A DNA stretch of 61,964 nt from an uncultured Oscillospiraceae bacterium (lineage in GTDB: Bacteria > Bacillota > Clostridia > Oscillospirales > Acutalibacteraceae). The position numbers were made by a program, and so were the translations under genes. This document shows, piece after piece, positions 49,519 through 59,176 of the stretch (its first letter is position 1; each line of letters starts with the position of its first letter). Below the pieces are notes generated by a model. It ran no database searches. It saw only the letters and a list, made by a program, of their open reading frames with translations, and was not told where the DNA came from. The stretch is taken from positions 1 to 61,964 of the forward strand of contig UQQT01000011.1 of NCBI GenBank assembly GCA_900543395.1. Reading direction: 5' to 3'.

Positions 49519-50639
49519 ACGATTACGATATATTTGTAAATTATCTTTTTTCAAAGGCGGATAAAACGTCGACTCCTCTTTCCGGTACGTTCGAGCTTAC
49601 AGAGCGGTGTACGCTTGATTGTAAAATGTGTTACATTCACTGTAAAAATGACGATTATCAGGCGTTAAAAAGAGAAAAAAGCGCCGAATGGTGGATTGAA
49701 AAGGCGAGAGAGGCTAAAAACGCGGGAACGCTTCTGTTGTTATTAACGGGCGGAGAACCGCTTGTCAGAAGCGATTTTGAGAGAATATATCTCGAATGCC
49801 TCAATCTCGGGTTTATGATATCGATAAATACGAACGGCACGCTTATTAATAAAGAAAAGGTCGAATTCTTCAAGAAAAATCCTCCGCAGAGAGTTAATAT
49901 AACTCTCTACGGCGCGGACGCAGAGACGTACGAGAGGCTGTGCGGAGATTATAACGCGTATGAAAAGGCATTATACGCCGTCGAAAATCTGACGGTGGCG
50001 GGTATCGCCGTCACGCTTAATTTTACGCTGACCGAATTTAACAAAAACGACATGGTTAAAGTGCAGGAATACGCAAAAAAACTCGGACTTCAATTCAGGG
50101 TGAATTCGTATACTTTTCCCGCCGTCAGAGCTTCGGATTGTCAAAAAAACAGTATCGCCCGTCTGTCTGCGGATGAGGCGGCGAAATATCACTTTCTCTA
50201 TATGCTTAATAATTTAGGCGAGTCCGGTATGAAAAAAGCCGTCGAAAAATATATGTCGGGTTCAGACGGTTATTTATTGAATTTATGCTCTGACATGCCG
50301 GCGGGCAGGCTTAACTGCCGAGCGGGGCTTTCGTCATACTGGATAACGTACGACGGTTTTATGACGGGGTGCGGTATGATGACCGAGCCTAAAATGTCGG
50401 CGGAGAATTTTAATGAAGCATGGAAATATATAAACAGAAAATGCGCCGGAATTAAAATATCAGGCGAATGTCTTAACTGTCCCGACAGGAAAATATGCGA
50501 TTTCTGCGCGGCGTGCGCATATGCCGAAACGGGTTCGTTTTCGGGCAAGCCGTCCTATGCCTGTAAAAAAGCGAGGAATTATATCGAAGCTTGCAGGCAT
50601 TATTATAAAGCTGACAAAAAAAATAATATTTATGATTAA
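49515..50639 (+). CDS. Radical SAM/SPASM enzyme
   Basis: 374 residues. SAM-cluster motif CTLDCKMC (Cys32, Cys36, Cys39), LLTGGEPLVR as the GGE motif, and a C-terminal SPASM domain with about nine cysteines (NCRAG, GCGMM, GECLNCPDRKICDFCAAC, SYACKKA, EAC) for two more 4Fe-4S clusters. SPASM enzymes modify peptides or proteins, for example thioether crosslinks or sulfatase formylglycine formation. The first motif and neighbours do not look like anSME. Coupled to the HPr-kinase-like gene; the product is unknown. The 75-residue peptide encoded at 56551 is one possible substrate. Confidence 0.87.
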   Translation: MNDYDIFVNYLFSKADKTSTPLSGTFELTERCTLDCKMCYIHCKNDDYQALKREKSAEWWIEKAREAKNAGTLLLLLTGGEPLVRSDFERIYLECLNLGFMISINTNGTLINKEKVEFFKKNPPQRVNITLYGADAETYERLCGDYNAYEKALYAVENLTVAGIAVTLNFTLTEFNKNDMVKVQEYAKKLGLQFRVNSYTFPAVRASDCQKNSIARLSADEAAKYHFLYMLNNLGESGMKKAVEKYMSGSDGYLLNLCSDMPAGRLNCRAGLSSYWITYDGFMTGCGMMTEPKMSAENFNEAWKYINRKCAGIKISGECLNCPDRKICDFCAACAYAETGSFSGKPSYACKKARNYIEACRHYYKADKKNNIYD

Positions 50640-50647
50640 ATTACATA

Positions 50648-50676
50648 TTGAAAAAGAAAATATAAGGGTATATAAT
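50648..50676 (+). promoter_or_regulatory. Promoter of the giant VWA gene
   Basis: TTGAAA (50648-50653), 17-nt spacer, perfect TATAAT (50671-50676). Leader of about 75 nt ends in AAGGAGA (50746-50752). Confidence 0.7.
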
Positions 50677-50759
50677 ATACCACGGATAAAATAATGTTGA
50701 ATATCGGTTGACATAAATTTGCAGTGTTAACTTTTTTTAAATGAAAAGGAGAAATTACC

Positions 50760-53700
50760 ATGAAGGGTGCTAAAAGATTCATTTCGGCGTTTTTGAGCGC
50801 TGTTATGACTGTCTCGGTTCTGTTCGAGCTGGGCAGCGTGTTCCCGAAGGCGGAGGCTGCCGACATCACTATCGGCGGGCTTACGCAGACCAGAGTCGTT
50901 GACAAGGCTTTGTACGACGGATATGAAAAAAAATATCTCGGAGGCTTCAGTAAGCAGACGAATCTCGTTCTGCCCGGTCAGGCAAAAAAGGATAACTATA
51001 CACAGCAGGGCATGACGTACTACAAGGCTAAGAACTGGGTGCTTATCACAGCCTATGACGCGGACGGAACAGACCCGACGGTAATTTACGCGCTTGACGT
51101 TTCAACCGGTAAGTACGTCGCGTGTTTTAAGCTTAAATATAAAAACGGCACTTATTCAAAGAGCCACGGCGGCGGACTTGCGGCGAGCGAAAACAATCTC
51201 TATTTTGCGGATAACGGTTCTACGATAAGCTATTTCCCGCTTTCCGAGCTTGATGTTTCCGACGGTACGACGAAGGATGTTACTCTCGTCGACAGCATCG
51301 ACCTCAAGTCGGAGCTTAACGGCGCGTCAACCTCGTACTGCTGTTATGACAGCGGTATTCTCTGGACGGGTAACTTCTACTGGATAGGCGATTCAAGCTA
51401 TAACAAGGCGGCTAATTCTAAATACGATTCAATGATATTCGGCTATAAACTCAGCGGAAACACCTCCGCCGAGGAGTGGGCGAATATCAGCAACGCAAAC
51501 AAGACGAATAAGAACTGCGTAGGCAATCCGTCGTACTGCATTGCTCTCGGTACTGACGATAATTATAAGTCTAAGACAACTTATGACAATAAATACTACG
51601 ACAGAGTGCAGTACGCTATGGTCGACGAGGGCAAGCTTTACCTTTCGAGATCATGGAAGCGTAAGAATGATAACGATAACTACATAAGCGAGCTTGACGT
51701 TTTTGATATTGACCTTTCGCTCCCCGGAACGGAAACTCTTACTATCGCGGGCAAGTCGAGAGACGTATATCTCATGACGAGCGCGAGTGCGAGAGAATAT
51801 GAAAACATGTCCATGAGCGAGGCTCTGTGCGTTATCGACGGATATCTTTATATGGTATACGAATCCGGCGCGTATACGTACAGAGAAAAAACAGCGGGCA
51901 ACGTTGCGGCGGCTCCCGTTGACGTTGTATGGAAGATCGACCAGTACGCCCTCATGGGAGAGGAAAGAATAGACGACGGTCAGCACACGACTACATATAA
52001 GAGGGTTAAGAATCTTTCGGAGATTAAATCGTCCGACCAGTATATCCTCTGTTACGAATCCGACGTTGTCGACCCCGAGACGGGTAATAAATATATATAT
52101 GCAATCGATTCCCACGGAGGATTCGGCGAAAATAAGCTTGCAAAGCAGAAGGAAGGAACCCAGGCGGGTACGGGCGACACGCTCGGTATCGTCGGTCATC
52201 CTATAAGCGACTACACTCTCGTAAACGGCGAGGATACGGATTATCTCTATCTCAATAATGCACAGAGCGACGACGCGACAAATATCAGATGGAAAATAGT
52301 AGGCTATGATACCGACTCAATGAGAATTCAGAATGTCGATATGTATTATTCGAGTTATCAGAATCTTTATTTCGGCTCGAGACTTATGTACATGTCTATG
52401 AATGACCGCGAGCGTCTCTCGGCTGATAATGCGACGAGCACGAACGATAAGCTCAATAAGATTCGTATCGAGCAGTATAACGGAGAGGGAAGCGGCAGCG
52501 GAAAGTTCCGTTTCTTCTACCAGGGCAATGATAAATATTACATTTGGTGCAACGACGCAAGCAACTCGTCGTATATGAGCCAGTATAACGCTTATTATCA
52601 GGCAAGTACGGGCAAGGTTTATTCGGGACTTACCGAAACCGCCGGTACGTTCCACTGCGACGCGTTCGCAAGCTCAAGCGTCTCCAATAAGAATTCGGGT
52701 AACGTTTTGGGTACGGGAGTCGACGGCTCGGGAACGAGACAGGCGGCGGACGCTGAATACTCGATAATCAGCATATTCAAGAGAGTTACCGACGAGATTT
52801 CCAAGAACGGCAAGTCTGACGTCAATACCGACCTTAAAGCCGAGCTTACCGCCGACGGTACGTATAAGGTTACCATGGAGGCGTACGCAACAGGCGCGTC
52901 GCAGACTATCAGAACCACGACGGGCAAGCCGACGGACTTCGTTTTCGTTCTTGACTCCTCGGCTTCGATGTCCGACAGCGACTGCGTAAGCTATGCGGGC
53001 GACGCCGGAACGCTTACAGCTTCGAATTATTCGGGCAAGTATTATAAGCATACCGACGGTAGGTATTATGAAATCAAAAATGATACATATACTTATACGA
53101 AGAAAACAGGAAATATAACATATAATAATTACGCGAACAAGTATCTACTCTATGATTATAACTATTATGAAGTAAAACGCGCAAGCAGAAGCCCTACTTT
53201 TGGAAGAGATTTTTGTTTTATTTATATAAACTATAATTCAAAGTGCTATCTTGTTTACAGCAATACTGACGGAGACGCTACCGGTCCGACCGACGGAGAT
53301 CTTACTCCGTATCTTCGATATTATTCCGGTACTAAAGAATATCCGTCTTCGTCTGAACTTGATAATAAAAATATGAATGTATATATGTGTTATCGCAAGT
53401 CAAACAACAAAGACAAAGCGTTATATACAGGAGAATATTACGAAAGATCAACTAATTCGACAAACCGTCTTTATTATCAGGTAAAAGGCACAAAATACTA
53501 TCTCTCCGGTTCCGGAAACGTAACCACAACGGCTCCGGGAGGTTCAACCGATGCAAGCGCGGCTCTTTACACAGGTATTTATTACACAAAGAACGCCGGC
53601 AATCAGCGTTACGCTACCATGAAGGACACCGTTACCGACTTTATCAATCAGATAAAGAGCGACGCGCAGACATATAACGTTGAGCACCGTATCGCAATCG

Positions 53701-56549
53701 ACACGTACGGCAACGGTGAAAATGCGGATTACGAAAAAACCGGTATTTATGAAAATTCCGGCATAGCGATTGTCAATTACAAGAGCATGAAGAACGATTC
53801 GTCGCTGAGCTCGTCGACATACAAAAAAGCGTTCTTCTCCGCTTCGCATCCGTATCTTGAGACGATTGTAAGCAAAATGCAGGTTCAGACTAACGTCGGA
53901 ACAAGGGTCGATCTCGGACTGGAAATGGCTGTCAACGCACTGAAGGCTACGGGCAGAGATTATAAGAGCGGCGAATATAACGCATGCGTAATAATGCTGA
54001 CGGACGGTATCCCCGGACTTTATCAGGACGACGCTGATTCCGCAAAGACAACCGCTGAGGCTTCGATAAAGGCTGCAAAAACCGCAAAGGATCTGGGCGC
54101 AAAGGTTTATACGGTTCAGCTGGGCAGTAATTATACAAAAGGCTTCGATATGAACCAGTACATGAGCTATGTTTCGTCGAACTATCCGAATGCGACAAGC
54201 TATACCTCCGGCGGAACGAAAGCCTCCGACACGTTCTATAAGAGCGCGGCTCTTGACGGAACGGTTAACACCGCCGACGCTCTTTCCGATATATTCAAAA
54301 CCATTCAGAATTCGGAAACCGATACCGGCACCGAGGTTACGCTCAACGGTAATTCATATTTAAGACAGGTTCTCGGAGATAAGTTCAAGCTTACGTCCGA
54401 CTCGACCGTTTCGACGGCCGACGCAAGCGTTTACTATGACGCGCTCGGCAGACTTGTTTCCGACAACCCGGTCGAAAAAACATATACAATCTCAAAATCC
54501 GTAAACGATAACAGCGTGACGGTCAACGGCTTCGACTACTCGACGAATTACGTTGCAGAGGGTCACGCAGGTAAAAAGCTTGTCGTCACGGTTGAGAACG
54601 TTCTGCTCAATACCGATACGAAGGAAACAGGTATTCCGATAACGACAGACGCCGAGACCGCTATATACAAGGATTCTTCGGCAATGGCAGTCAATGAGCC
54701 TACAAAGGGATTCCCGCAGGTCAGCTTCTCCGTTCCCGAGTATGATTACGTGCTTGATTACGGTATTCAGATGAACTGTGACCGAATTGAATCCTCTCAG
54801 CTTCTGTCTGTTGACTCCGCTCCGGTTAAGCAGTCGCCCTATGTCGTCGATAAGACGTTCGATACCGGCGCGAATATTAAGGGCGTTAATTCAAAAGTAT
54901 ACATGTCTATGGGAATCGACGGCGTTCTCGGCAAAACAACGTCCGCGTTTACTCTTGTCAGAAGAGAACAGGGCGGTTATGACTGGTATAAAATCAATAT
55001 TGTCCCCGCTTCAAACGTTTACTATGAAGAGAACGTTCTGAAAACCTCCGCTTCGGGCGGTACCGCTTGGACAAACGAGGGTACGGGCAAAAATTACACC
55101 CAGAGCGTTTCGTCGTCAAGCGACCGATACGGCTACGACGTTTCGGCTTACGCCGATAATACCGCAGACGGCTTTTCCGACGGAACAGCTTTGAAAACGA
55201 CCGTTTCAGCCTCTTCGAGAAAGAGCGATAAGCTTACATTCTCGTTCACGGGTACGGGCTTCGACCTTATCTCCGCGTGCGGTGAAAATACCGGCGTAGA
55301 GGTAGTCAAGATTTCAAAGGGCGGAAATATGGTCAAGGCGTATATTGTCGACACATATCTTTCCGATACGTCAATTATGTCGAACGGACTTTTAAGACAG
55401 GTTCCCGTAATGCGTTTTGATTCAGATTACGGCACGTACGATGTTGAAATAACCGCGGCTTACCTTTCAAATTCCGGTGCGGTAACACGTCCGGCAAAAG
55501 CCGCCGCGCGTACGGCCTCGCAGACCCTTGCAGCGTCGGAGACAACGGTTGAGAAAATGCTTAGAAATGCGGGAATCTACGACATTTCCGCTTCCGATAT
55601 CGAGCTTGTTTATCAGGATGAGAATTCGGTTCTTAACCGTCTCGATTCTTCCGGAACGTCTAACATAATGAGAGCGCCGGCAAGAAACGCTTCTGCGTCC
55701 GGCGGTTCGGCGTCGTCTGCCGTATGCTATGTCGACGGTGTAAGAATCTACAAACCGCTTGAAACCGACAGTAAGTCTTATATAACTTCCGAAAAGGATT
55801 CGAAATATCTTAACGTTATTAAGAATCTTGCGGTAACCAACGACAGTATTTCCGCGGGCGTGACGGATAACATATTCGCTTACGTCGAGGGTAATTCGTA
55901 TGAAGCCCTTAATTTCGCGGACTATGAGAAGATTGTCAAGACGTTTGACGACAAGGGCAACCTCATTAATTATAAAAACGGCGGTCCCGAGAACGAGCTT
56001 TATCTTAAAAAGAGCGATTCGACCCACAACAGTGCGGTTACGTTCACCGTTTCGGGATTAAAGGATTATTCGAGAGTAATGATATCGCTGCGCGCGGTCA
56101 ACGCTTCGACGACCGTCAGGGTAAACAATTCGCAGTTTAACGTAAATACCGCCTGTGAAATGTACTATGACATAACGCCGTATCTGACCGTTAATAACGG
56201 CACCGCGACTGTTGTGATTTCGAATGTCGGCGACGGACTGCTTTCGATTGTAAATCTTAAGGTTTCCGGCTCTGTTGCGGTTAATCACGCTCTTCAGGAG
56301 AATCTTAAGGCGGTAAGAGCCATGATGGCGATGCCGGCAGAATACGTCGAGGTTAATCCCGCTCTCAGCGACAGCGAGACTATTCTCCCGCCCGAGCCCT
56401 ATGTTCCCGCGGACGACGGAAATACGGACGCCGGCGACAGCAACGATAATGTCAGCGTATTCAGAAAGATTATCAACAGAATCAAAGAGTTTTTCAATAA
56501 ACTCAGAAACTTTATAATAGGGCTGTTTAACCCGGAGGTAAAAAAATAA
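50760..56549 (+). CDS. Giant secreted VWA-domain protein
   Basis: 1929 residues. Signal peptide of about 33 residues (FISAFLSAVMTVSVLF...AEA). An N-terminal beta-propeller-like region (about 40-420) has repeated strand pairs. A von Willebrand A domain has MIDAS DSSASMS at about 729-735 and the second metal motif MLTDGIPG near 1077. Between them sits an insertion of roughly 200 residues with four YxGxYY-type repeats (SGKYYKHTDGRYYEIK, NKYLLYDYNYYEVK, TGEYYERS, TGIYYTKN), unusual for VWA. Later regions are beta-rich and unrecognised; a Pro/Asp spacer and an amphipathic basic tail end the protein, with no LPxTG. Probably a large adhesin. Its last codons hold the ribosome-binding site of the 75-residue gene that follows. 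Confidence 0.82.
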   Translation: MKGAKRFISAFLSAVMTVSVLFELGSVFPKAEAADITIGGLTQTRVVDKALYDGYEKKYLGGFSKQTNLVLPGQAKKDNYTQQGMTYYKAKNWVLITAYDADGTDPTVIYALDVSTGKYVACFKLKYKNGTYSKSHGGGLAASENNLYFADNGSTISYFPLSELDVSDGTTKDVTLVDSIDLKSELNGASTSYCCYDSGILWTGNFYWIGDSSYNKAANSKYDSMIFGYKLSGNTSAEEWANISNANKTNKNCVGNPSYCIALGTDDNYKSKTTYDNKYYDRVQYAMVDEGKLYLSRSWKRKNDNDNYISELDVFDIDLSLPGTETLTIAGKSRDVYLMTSASAREYENMSMSEALCVIDGYLYMVYESGAYTYREKTAGNVAAAPVDVVWKIDQYALMGEERIDDGQHTTTYKRVKNLSEIKSSDQYILCYESDVVDPETGNKYIYAIDSHGGFGENKLAKQKEGTQAGTGDTLGIVGHPISDYTLVNGEDTDYLYLNNAQSDDATNIRWKIVGYDTDSMRIQNVDMYYSSYQNLYFGSRLMYMSMNDRERLSADNATSTNDKLNKIRIEQYNGEGSGSGKFRFFYQGNDKYYIWCNDASNSSYMSQYNAYYQASTGKVYSGLTETAGTFHCDAFASSSVSNKNSGNVLGTGVDGSGTRQAADAEYSIISIFKRVTDEISKNGKSDVNTDLKAELTADGTYKVTMEAYATGASQTIRTTTGKPTDFVFVLDSSASMSDSDCVSYAGDAGTLTASNYSGKYYKHTDGRYYEIKNDTYTYTKKTGNITYNNYANKYLLYDYNYYEVKRASRSPTFGRDFCFIYINYNSKCYLVYSNTDGDATGPTDGDLTPYLRYYSGTKEYPSSSELDNKNMNVYMCYRKSNNKDKALYTGEYYERSTNSTNRLYYQVKGTKYYLSGSGNVTTTAPGGSTDASAALYTGIYYTKNAGNQRYATMKDTVTDFINQIKSDAQTYNVEHRIAIDTYGNGENADYEKTGIYENSGIAIVNYKSMKNDSSLSSSTYKKAFFSASHPYLETIVSKMQVQTNVGTRVDLGLEMAVNALKATGRDYKSGEYNACVIMLTDGIPGLYQDDADSAKTTAEASIKAAKTAKDLGAKVYTVQLGSNYTKGFDMNQYMSYVSSNYPNATSYTSGGTKASDTFYKSAALDGTVNTADALSDIFKTIQNSETDTGTEVTLNGNSYLRQVLGDKFKLTSDSTVSTADASVYYDALGRLVSDNPVEKTYTISKSVNDNSVTVNGFDYSTNYVAEGHAGKKLVVTVENVLLNTDTKETGIPITTDAETAIYKDSSAMAVNEPTKGFPQVSFSVPEYDYVLDYGIQMNCDRIESSQLLSVDSAPVKQSPYVVDKTFDTGANIKGVNSKVYMSMGIDGVLGKTTSAFTLVRREQGGYDWYKINIVPASNVYYEENVLKTSASGGTAWTNEGTGKNYTQSVSSSSDRYGYDVSAYADNTADGFSDGTALKTTVSASSRKSDKLTFSFTGTGFDLISACGENTGVEVVKISKGGNMVKAYIVDTYLSDTSIMSNGLLRQVPVMRFDSDYGTYDVEITAAYLSNSGAVTRPAKAAARTASQTLAASETTVEKMLRNAGIYDISASDIELVYQDENSVLNRLDSSGTSNIMRAPARNASASGGSASSAVCYVDGVRIYKPLETDSKSYITSEKDSKYLNVIKNLAVTNDSISAGVTDNIFAYVEGNSYEALNFADYEKIVKTFDDKGNLINYKNGGPENELYLKKSDSTHNSAVTFTVSGLKDYSRVMISLRAVNASTTVRVNNSQFNVNTACEMYYDITPYLTVNNGTATVVISNVGDGLLSIVNLKVSGSVAVNHALQENLKAVRAMMAMPAEYVEVNPALSDSETILPPEPYVPADDGNTDAGDSNDNVSVFRKIINRIKEFFNKLRNFIIGLFNPEVKK

Positions 56550-56550
56550 C

Positions 56551-56778
56551 ATGAAATCATATATAAAACCGACTGTTAGTTTTATGCCTCTGTCCGCAAG
56601 CTCGTCAGGAGGTTCGGTGTCGTGTTCAGACCCTGCGGATATCGGTCTTATAGAAGAGATTCTCGGTATGAAGATAGACCCCGTAAACGGATTCAACGCG
56701 CTTGAACCGTGCAAGGTACCGTACGATATCGAAATTTTCTGTAAATTTACTTCTGCGAATCTTACATTTACATCATAA
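56551..56778 (+). CDS. 75-residue cysteine-containing peptide, candidate modified peptide precursor
   Basis: Starts 1 nt after the giant gene, with GGAGGT (56534-56539) inside that gene, so the two are coupled. No signal peptide and not recognised. N terminus MKSYIKPTVSF is basic with one proline, followed by a Ser/Gly stretch; three cysteines (SCSD, EPCKV, IFCKF). Together with a radical SAM/SPASM enzyme and HPr-kinase-like protein about 6 kb upstream it has the size and layout of a RiPP precursor, but nothing proves it. It could also be a small partner of the VWA protein. Confidence 0.6.
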   Translation: MKSYIKPTVSFMPLSASSSGGSVSCSDPADIGLIEEILGMKIDPVNGFNALEPCKVPYDIEIFCKFTSANLTFTS

Positions 56779-56785
56779 AAGCAAT

Positions 56786-56814
56786 GCGGGCGAACGGATA
56801 ATCCGTTCGCCCGC
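56786..56814 (+). terminator. Strong hairpin after the 75-residue gene
   Basis: Perfect 13-bp stem: GCGGGCGAACGGA (56786-56798) with TCCGTTCGCCCGC (56802-56814), loop TAA. No T tail follows, so termination efficiency is uncertain. Confidence 0.6.
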
Positions 56815-56817
56815 AAA

Positions 56818-56872
56818 CAATAATATGCCGCGGCAAATTATTGCTTTTATCAATACCCTGCGATAATTTATT
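56818..56872. repeat. Hairpin-only relative of the interspersed repeat (copy D)
   Basis: CAATAATATGCCG (56818-56830) is followed directly by CGGCAAATTATTG (56831-56843), a 13-bp inverted repeat with one mismatch, then GCGATAATTTATTGC, close to the arm of copy A. The heptamer core is missing. Confidence 0.45.
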
Positions 56873-56877
56873 GCAAT

Positions 56878-56906
56878 TTGACAATGCATGCGGGATTTGA
56901 TATCAT
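56878..56906 (+). promoter_or_regulatory. metY-metA promoter
   Basis: TTGACA (56878-56883), 17-nt spacer, TATCAT (56901-56906). The leader of about 30 nt leaves no room for a SAM riboswitch. Confidence 0.65.
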
Positions 56907-56941
56907 TTAATATATATACGTATATATTCGGAGGAATGAAA

Positions 56942-58225
56942 ATGGATTCAAGAATTGAAACAAAATGCGTTCAGGGCGGTTACACGCCCGCAAACGGGGA
57001 GCCGAGGCAGATTCCGATAATACAGAGCACCACGTTCAAGTATGATACCGGCGATGATATGGGCAAGCTGTTCGATCTGGAGGCAAGCGGATATTTTTAT
57101 TCAAGGCTTCAGAATCCTACGTGCGACCGTGTCGCCGCTAAAATATGCGCTTTAGAGGGAGGCAGTGCGGCAATGCTTACGTCGTCGGGTCAGGCGGCTA
57201 CATTCTACGCCGTGTTCAATATTGCCTCCTGCGGGGATCACGTTGTCGCTTCGAGCGCGGTATACGGAGGCACGTATAATCTTTTCGCCGTTACGATGAA
57301 AAAAATGGGCGTTGAGTTTACATTTGTAGATCCCGACTGTTCCGAGGAAGAACTCGAAAACGCGTTTAAGCCCAACACAAAGGCGGTTTTCGGCGAGACT
57401 ATCGCGAATCCCGCGCTTACCGTTCTTGATATTGAAAAATTCGCAAAGGCGGCGCACGCTCACGGCGTTCCGCTTATCATTGACAATACGTTTGCGACTC
57501 CGATAAACTGCCGTCCGTTCGAGTTCGGCGCCGATATCGTCACTCATTCTACGACAAAATACATGGACGGTCACGGCGCGGCAGTCGGCGGCTGCATAGT
57601 CGATTCGGGTAAATTCGACTGGATGGCGCATAAGGACAAGTTCCCCGGACTCTGTACTCCCGACGAGAGCTACCACGGCATAACCTACGCCGAGAAATTC
57701 GGGAACGAGGGCGCATTTATAACAAAAGCGACAGCCCAGCTTATGCGTGATCTCGGTTCTACGCCGTCTCCGCAGAGCGCTTTTATATTAAATTTAGGAC
57801 TCGAAAGTCTGCACGTTAGGATTAAAAGACACTGTGAAAACGCTCTTGCCGTTGCCGAATTTTTATCGAAAAACGAAAAGATAGAGTGGGTAAATTATCC
57901 CGGACTTGAGGGTAACAAATATTACGACAGGGCAAAAAAATACTTGCCCGACGGCACGTGCGGAGTAGTCAGCTTCGGCGTAAGGGGCGGAAGAACAGGC
58001 GCGGAGACGTTTATGAAAAATCTTAAATTATGCGCCATAGAGACACATGTAGCAGACGCTCGCACATGCTGTCTGCATCCTGCGAGCACTACCCACCGTC
58101 AGATGACTGACGAACAGCTTGTCGAAGCGGGAGTCAGCCCCGATCTCGTCAGACTTTCATGCGGACTTGAAAATTCGCAGGATCTTATCGACGATATTGC
58201 GCAGGCTCTTAATAAAGTCCTGTAA
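56942..58225 (+). CDS. metY: O-acetylhomoserine sulfhydrylase / aminocarboxypropyltransferase
   Basis: 427-residue PLP enzyme of the Cys/Met metabolism family. It joins O-acetylhomoserine with sulfide (or methanethiol) to make homocysteine (or methionine). PLP lysine is in THSTTKYMDGHG, with YSRLQNPT and SSGQAATF near the N terminus. ATG at 56942 lies 7 nt after GGAGG; the nearby ATG at 56936 is too close. It is followed 15 nt later by metA, whose Glu111 predicts acetyl-homoserine, matching this enzyme. Confidence 0.93.
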   Translation: MDSRIETKCVQGGYTPANGEPRQIPIIQSTTFKYDTGDDMGKLFDLEASGYFYSRLQNPTCDRVAAKICALEGGSAAMLTSSGQAATFYAVFNIASCGDHVVASSAVYGGTYNLFAVTMKKMGVEFTFVDPDCSEEELENAFKPNTKAVFGETIANPALTVLDIEKFAKAAHAHGVPLIIDNTFATPINCRPFEFGADIVTHSTTKYMDGHGAAVGGCIVDSGKFDWMAHKDKFPGLCTPDESYHGITYAEKFGNEGAFITKATAQLMRDLGSTPSPQSAFILNLGLESLHVRIKRHCENALAVAEFLSKNEKIEWVNYPGLEGNKYYDRAKKYLPDGTCGVVSFGVRGGRTGAETFMKNLKLCAIETHVADARTCCLHPASTTHRQMTDEQLVEAGVSPDLVRLSCGLENSQDLIDDIAQALNKVL

Positions 58226-58240
58226 AGGGTGTGAATAATA

Positions 58241-59158
58241 ATGCCGATTAAAATTCCGAACGAACTGCCTGCGGTCAAAACGTTAAACGAGGAAAATATA
58301 TTCGTAATGACCCATACGCGGGCTGTCAACCAGGATATACGCCCGTTAAAAATTTTAATACTTAACTTAATGCCGAAAAAAATCGAGACGGAAACACAGC
58401 TGTCGCGTTTGCTCGGAAACTCGCCGTTACAGGTTGAAATCGAGCTTATTCACACGCGTTCCCATGAGTCGAAAAATACGTCTCAGGCTCACATGCTCTC
58501 GTTCTACAAGGTATTTGACGATATTAAAAACGAAACGTTCGACGGTATGATAATAACGGGCGCGCCCGTCGAACATCTTGAATTCGAGGAGGTCGAATAC
58601 TGGGACGAGCTGTGCGAAATCATGGAGTGGAGCAAGACCCACGTATGGAGTACGTTCCATATCTGCTGGGGCGCACAGGCGGCTCTGTACTATCATTACG
58701 GCATAAAAAAATACAAGCTTGACAAAAAGCTTTTCGGAGTGTTCAAGCATAAAGCCGATTACAAGAGAGCGATTCTTTTACGCGGATTCGACGACGAATT
58801 TTACGTCCCCCATTCGAGACATACGACGGTAAAGCGCGAGGACGTGGAAAAAGTTTCCGAGCTTAAAATTCTCGCTTCGAGCGACGAGGCGGGGCTGTAC
58901 GCGGTGATGACTCCGCAGGGCAGACAGATATTTATAACCGGTCACTCCGAGTACGACGGCGACACGCTTATGCACGAGTATTTAAGAGACGTCACGCTCG
59001 GCCGTGATATCGACGTTCCGGAAAACTATTTTCCCGACGATGACCCGTCGAGGGAACCGATTGTAAACTGGCGTTCGCACGCGAATTTGTTATATTCTAA
59101 CTGGCTCAACTACTTCGTATACCAGACGACTCCGTACGATATTACGAAGATTTCATAA
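58241..59158 (+). CDS. metA: Homoserine O-acetyltransferase (MetA family)
   Basis: 305 residues. Class I glutamine amidotransferase-like fold with catalytic Cys142 (HICWGAQ), His235 and Glu237 (TGHSEYDG). Residue 111 is glutamate (TGAPVEHLEF), which in characterised MetA proteins fixes acetyl-CoA over succinyl-CoA use; Escherichia coli has glycine there. The annotation as succinyltransferase common in databases is thus probably wrong for this protein. It supplies O-acetylhomoserine to MetY. Confidence 0.93.
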   Translation: MPIKIPNELPAVKTLNEENIFVMTHTRAVNQDIRPLKILILNLMPKKIETETQLSRLLGNSPLQVEIELIHTRSHESKNTSQAHMLSFYKVFDDIKNETFDGMIITGAPVEHLEFEEVEYWDELCEIMEWSKTHVWSTFHICWGAQAALYYHYGIKKYKLDKKLFGVFKHKADYKRAILLRGFDDEFYVPHSRHTTVKREDVEKVSELKILASSDEAGLYAVMTPQGRQIFITGHSEYDGDTLMHEYLRDVTLGRDIDVPENYFPDDDPSREPIVNWRSHANLLYSNWLNYFVYQTTPYDITKIS

Positions 59159-59176
59159 ATTTAAGAGGAGCTGTAC

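Noticed and set aside
49515..50639. Radical SAM gene as the sulfatase maturase (anSME) for the Ser-type sulfatase-fold protein
   Set aside because: It is paired with an HPr-kinase-like gene, far from the sulfatase-fold gene, and lacks the typical anSME first-motif context.
56842..56941. SAM-responsive riboswitch before metY
   Set aside because: The leader from the predicted start is only about 30 nt and no SAM riboswitch core is visible.
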